From an uncultured bacterium (GTDB lineage Bacteria > Actinomycetota > Coriobacteriia > Coriobacteriales > Atopobiaceae), in contig CAJMLD010000104.1 in the NCBI GenBank assembly GCA_905214175.1, positions 1-5,982 on the forward strand: a stretch of 5,982 nucleotides of DNA, read 5' to 3'. Position numbers and translations under genes: made by a program. Positions 4,758 to 5,982 of the stretch are shown here, piece by piece. A model generated the notes under the pieces. The model had not been told where the DNA came from. It did not search any database and saw nothing but the letters and a program-made list of their open reading frames with translations. Every line of letters starts with the position of its first letter. Positions within the stretch are counted from its first letter, which is position 1.

Positions 4758-5630
4758 ATGCTCGTCAATGCAACCGCAATGCTTCAGAGCGCCGAGAAGG
4801 GCCACTATGGTATTGGTGCCTTCAACACCAACAACCTCGAGTGGGCTTCTTCCATCCTCGATGCCGGCGAGGAGCTCCAGTCGCCGCTCATCATCCAGTG
4901 CACCAGCGGCGCCGCCAAGTGGCAGACTTCCTTTAAGCTCGTTGCCGACATGGTGAAGGACCTCGTCGAGGCCAAGAACATCACCGTGCCCGTTGCCCTT
5001 CACCTCGACCACGGCTCCTACGAGGCCGCTCTTGAGTGCATCGACGCCGGCTTCACCTCCGTCATGTACGACGGTTCGCACGAGAAGGACTTCGAGACCA
5101 ACCTTGCCCACACCGCCGAGATCGTGAAGCTTGCCCACAGCAAGGGCATCTCCGTCGAGGCCGAGGTCGGCGGCATTGGTGGCACCGAGGACGGCGTCAC
5201 CGCCAAGGGCGAGCTAGCCGATCCCGAGCAGTGCAAGGCCATCGCCGACCTGGGCGTTGACTTCCTGGCCTGCGGCATTGGTAACATTCACGGCATTTAT
5301 CCCGCCAACTGGGAGGGCCTGTCCTTCGATCGCCTGCAGGAGATCAAGGCCAAGACGGGCGACCTGCCGCTCGTCCTCCACGGCGGCACCGGCATCCCCG
5401 TTGACCAGGTGAAGAAGGCCATCTCGCTGGGCATCTCCAAGATCAACGTCAACACCGACCTCCAGCTTGTCTTTGCGGCCGCAACCCGCAAGTACATCGA
5501 GGAGGGTCTCGACCAGCAGGGCAAGGGCTACGATCCTCGTAAGCTCCTCAAGCCCGGTCGTGAGGCCATCAAGGCCCGCACCGAGGAGCTCATCAAGGAG
5601 TTTGGTTCCGACGGCAAGGGTTGGTACTAG
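4758..5630 (+). CDS. fba: Class II fructose-1,6-bisphosphate aldolase
   Basis: This encodes a 290-residue cytoplasmic zinc enzyme that reversibly splits fructose-1,6-bisphosphate into glyceraldehyde-3-phosphate and dihydroxyacetone phosphate in glycolysis and gluconeogenesis. Visible motifs are GIGAFNTNN (18-26), ALHLDHG with catalytic Asp84 and metal ligand His85, EAEVGGIGG (135-142, Glu136 likely metal-associated), ACGIGNIHGIYP with His178, VLHGGTGIP with His208, KINVNTDLQ (228-236) and the C-terminal DPRKLLKPGREA (259-270). Length fits the compact Bacillus FbaA-like group. Tagatose-bisphosphate aldolase (GatY/KbaY) is the main alternative; with no sugar-catabolic neighbours the glycolytic role is preferred. 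ATG 4758 is chosen for GGAGG (4746-4750) seven bases upstream; an in-frame GTG at 4710 would add 16 non-family residues and overlaps the -10 box. It is monocistronic, ending in the terminator at 5673-5704. Confidence 0.95.
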   Translation: MLVNATAMLQSAEKGHYGIGAFNTNNLEWASSILDAGEELQSPLIIQCTSGAAKWQTSFKLVADMVKDLVEAKNITVPVALHLDHGSYEAALECIDAGFTSVMYDGSHEKDFETNLAHTAEIVKLAHSKGISVEAEVGGIGGTEDGVTAKGELADPEQCKAIADLGVDFLACGIGNIHGIYPANWEGLSFDRLQEIKAKTGDLPLVLHGGTGIPVDQVKKAISLGISKINVNTDLQLVFAAATRKYIEEGLDQQGKGYDPRKLLKPGREAIKARTEELIKEFGSDGKGWY

Positions 5631-5672
5631 CGTCTACGTGTTGCGAGAGTTTCTGGCCGCATAGCGGTATCG

Positions 5673-5704
5673 AGGCCCGTCCGGGATGTCCGGTCGGGCC
5701 TTTT
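5673..5704 (+). terminator. Intrinsic terminator of the aldolase gene
   Basis: The stem pairs 5673-5679 with 5695-5701 and, after one T/T mismatch, 5681-5684 with 5690-5693 around a GATGT loop. TTTT (5701-5704) follows. It begins 43 bp after the aldolase stop codon. Confidence 0.9.
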
Positions 5705-5718
5705 GCGTCGCGCCGCGG

Positions 5719-5742
5719 GGTCCGTCGCGGGGCCCGTCGCGG
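5719..5742. repeat. 12-bp tandem duplication, GC-rich
   Basis: GGTCCGTCGCGG (5719-5730) is followed directly by GGCCCGTCGCGG (5731-5742), with 11 of 12 bases equal. GGGGCCC also recurs at 5729-5735 and 5747-5753. It lies between the aldolase terminator and the large inverted repeat. Confidence 0.6.
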
Positions 5743-5756
5743 CTGCGGGGCCCGGT

Positions 5757-5871
5757 CTCGCCAGAACTGCGGTTTAGTTGCAGTGCCGAGAAGGGCCGTA
5801 GGCCGTCTACCGGCGGTTCTTCTCGGCAGCCCCCCTTGCGGAATGCAACTAAGCCGCAGTTTTCTCGGCGG
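5757..5871. repeat. Two head-to-head copies of a REP/MITE-like repeat unit
   Basis: Bases 5763-5782 pair with 5844-5863 over 20 positions (two G-U, the rest Watson-Crick), and 5784-5793 pair with 5819-5828 over 10. A bulge of one base on the left and fifteen on the right separates the two stems. Both arms read in the same sense show one unit: CGCC(G)AGAA, then ACTGCGG(T/C)TTAGTTGCA, then T(G/T)CCG..AAGGG, so this is a duplicated unit in inverted orientation rather than a simple terminator. The outer arm ends in TTTT (5860-5863) inside the pairing. It carries no gene. A non-autonomous mobile repeat, a structured RNA or a nucleoid/topoisomerase site are possible. Confidence 0.75.
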
Positions 5872-5910
5872 CTGCCATAAGGCGCCGGATTTCGCCGTTT
5901 AGGAGAAAGT

Positions 5911-5938
5911 CGAACGGTTAGGAGGGCCTAACCGTTCG
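5911..5938. repeat. Perfect 12-bp inverted repeat with 4-base loop
   Basis: CGAACGGTTAGG (5911-5922) pairs without mismatch with CCTAACCGTTCG (5927-5938) around AGGG. No T run follows on the plus strand. Read on the minus strand the stem is followed by ACTTTCTCC, which gives only a weak terminator. It could be an operator or a structured RNA element. Confidence 0.7.
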
Positions 5939-5942
5939 GAAT

Positions 5943-5968
5943 CCGCGGCATCCGGTTACCTGCCGCGG
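5943..5968. repeat. Perfect 8-bp inverted repeat CCGCGGCA/TGCCGCGG
   Basis: CCGCGGCA (5943-5950) pairs with TGCCGCGG (5961-5968) around ten bases. It follows the 12-bp hairpin by only four bases, making a tight series of stems. No T tract follows within the window. Confidence 0.55.
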
Positions 5969-5982
5969 GTCCTCGCCGTTTA

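Larger units (their letters stand above)
5631..5982. other. 352-bp non-coding region rich in inverted repeats
   Basis: No open frame here has a ribosome site or protein-like composition. The stretch holds the aldolase terminator, a GC-rich tandem duplication, a large head-to-head repeat and three smaller hairpins up to the window edge. No tRNA or rRNA is seen. Confidence 0.7.
5892..5982. repeat. 10-bp direct repeats bracketing a hairpin cluster
   Basis: TCGCCGTTTA occurs at 5892-5901 and again at 5973-5982, the last bases of the window, 81 bp apart. A related CGGTTAGGAG (5915-5924) matches CGTTTAGGAG (5896-5905) at nine of ten bases. The pattern may continue past the window. Confidence 0.5.

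Noticed and set aside
5757..5982. CRISPR array or attC/integron site
   Set aside because: There are no regularly spaced direct repeats with unique spacers, the main repeat is a single inverted pair, and no cas or integrase gene is in the window.

Overview
The window is high-GC bacterial DNA with densely packed genes, GTG and TTG starts, strong GGAGG-type ribosome binding sites and codons ending in G or C. The protein sequences (a Tat-lipoprotein ThiY-like binding protein, a compact class II aldolase, a Ser/Thr/Asn-tailed membrane protein) look actinobacterial. My best guess is the class Coriobacteriia (Olsenella/Atopobium/Collinsella-like), an inference from sequence style rather than from any search.

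Left part (1-3373, + strand): a thiamine-pyrophosphate (TPP) riboswitch with its own intrinsic terminator controls a four-gene operon. The genes are a one-domain thiamine-binding protein (MTH1187/YkoF family), an ABC permease (ThiX-like), a Tat-exported lipoprotein of the NMT1/THI5 family (ThiY-like) and an ABC ATPase (ThiZ-like). Junctions run from a 1-bp overlap to a 3-bp gap. Together they look like an importer for thiamine or its pyrimidine precursor (HMP or formylaminopyrimidine), shut off when TPP is plentiful. The expression platform can be read directly: the 3' part of the aptamer core (127-132) is complementary to the 5' arm of the terminator (156-161).

Middle (3281-4544, - strand): a convergent gene encodes an unrecognised 371-residue protein. 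It has a glycine-rich hydrophobic N-terminal segment, one clear transmembrane helix with a basic cytoplasmic flank, and a tail of about 155 residues made largely of Ser, Thr and Asn. Its likely start is TTG at 4483. Two back-to-back hairpin terminators separate it from the thiamine operon.

Right part (4539-5704, + strand): a divergent intergenic region leads to a class II fructose-1,6-bisphosphate aldolase with all metal and catalytic residues visible, followed by a strong intrinsic terminator. A perfect TGTGA-N6-TCACA palindrome lies just upstream of the aldolase -10 box.

The last 350 bp (5631-5982) hold no credible gene. They carry the aldolase terminator, a GC-rich 12-bp tandem duplication, two head-to-head copies of a repeat unit of about 30-45 bp, and a run of perfect hairpins bracketed by a 10-bp direct repeat that reaches the window edge. 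This non-coding repeat region and the tailed membrane protein are the least explained parts of the window.
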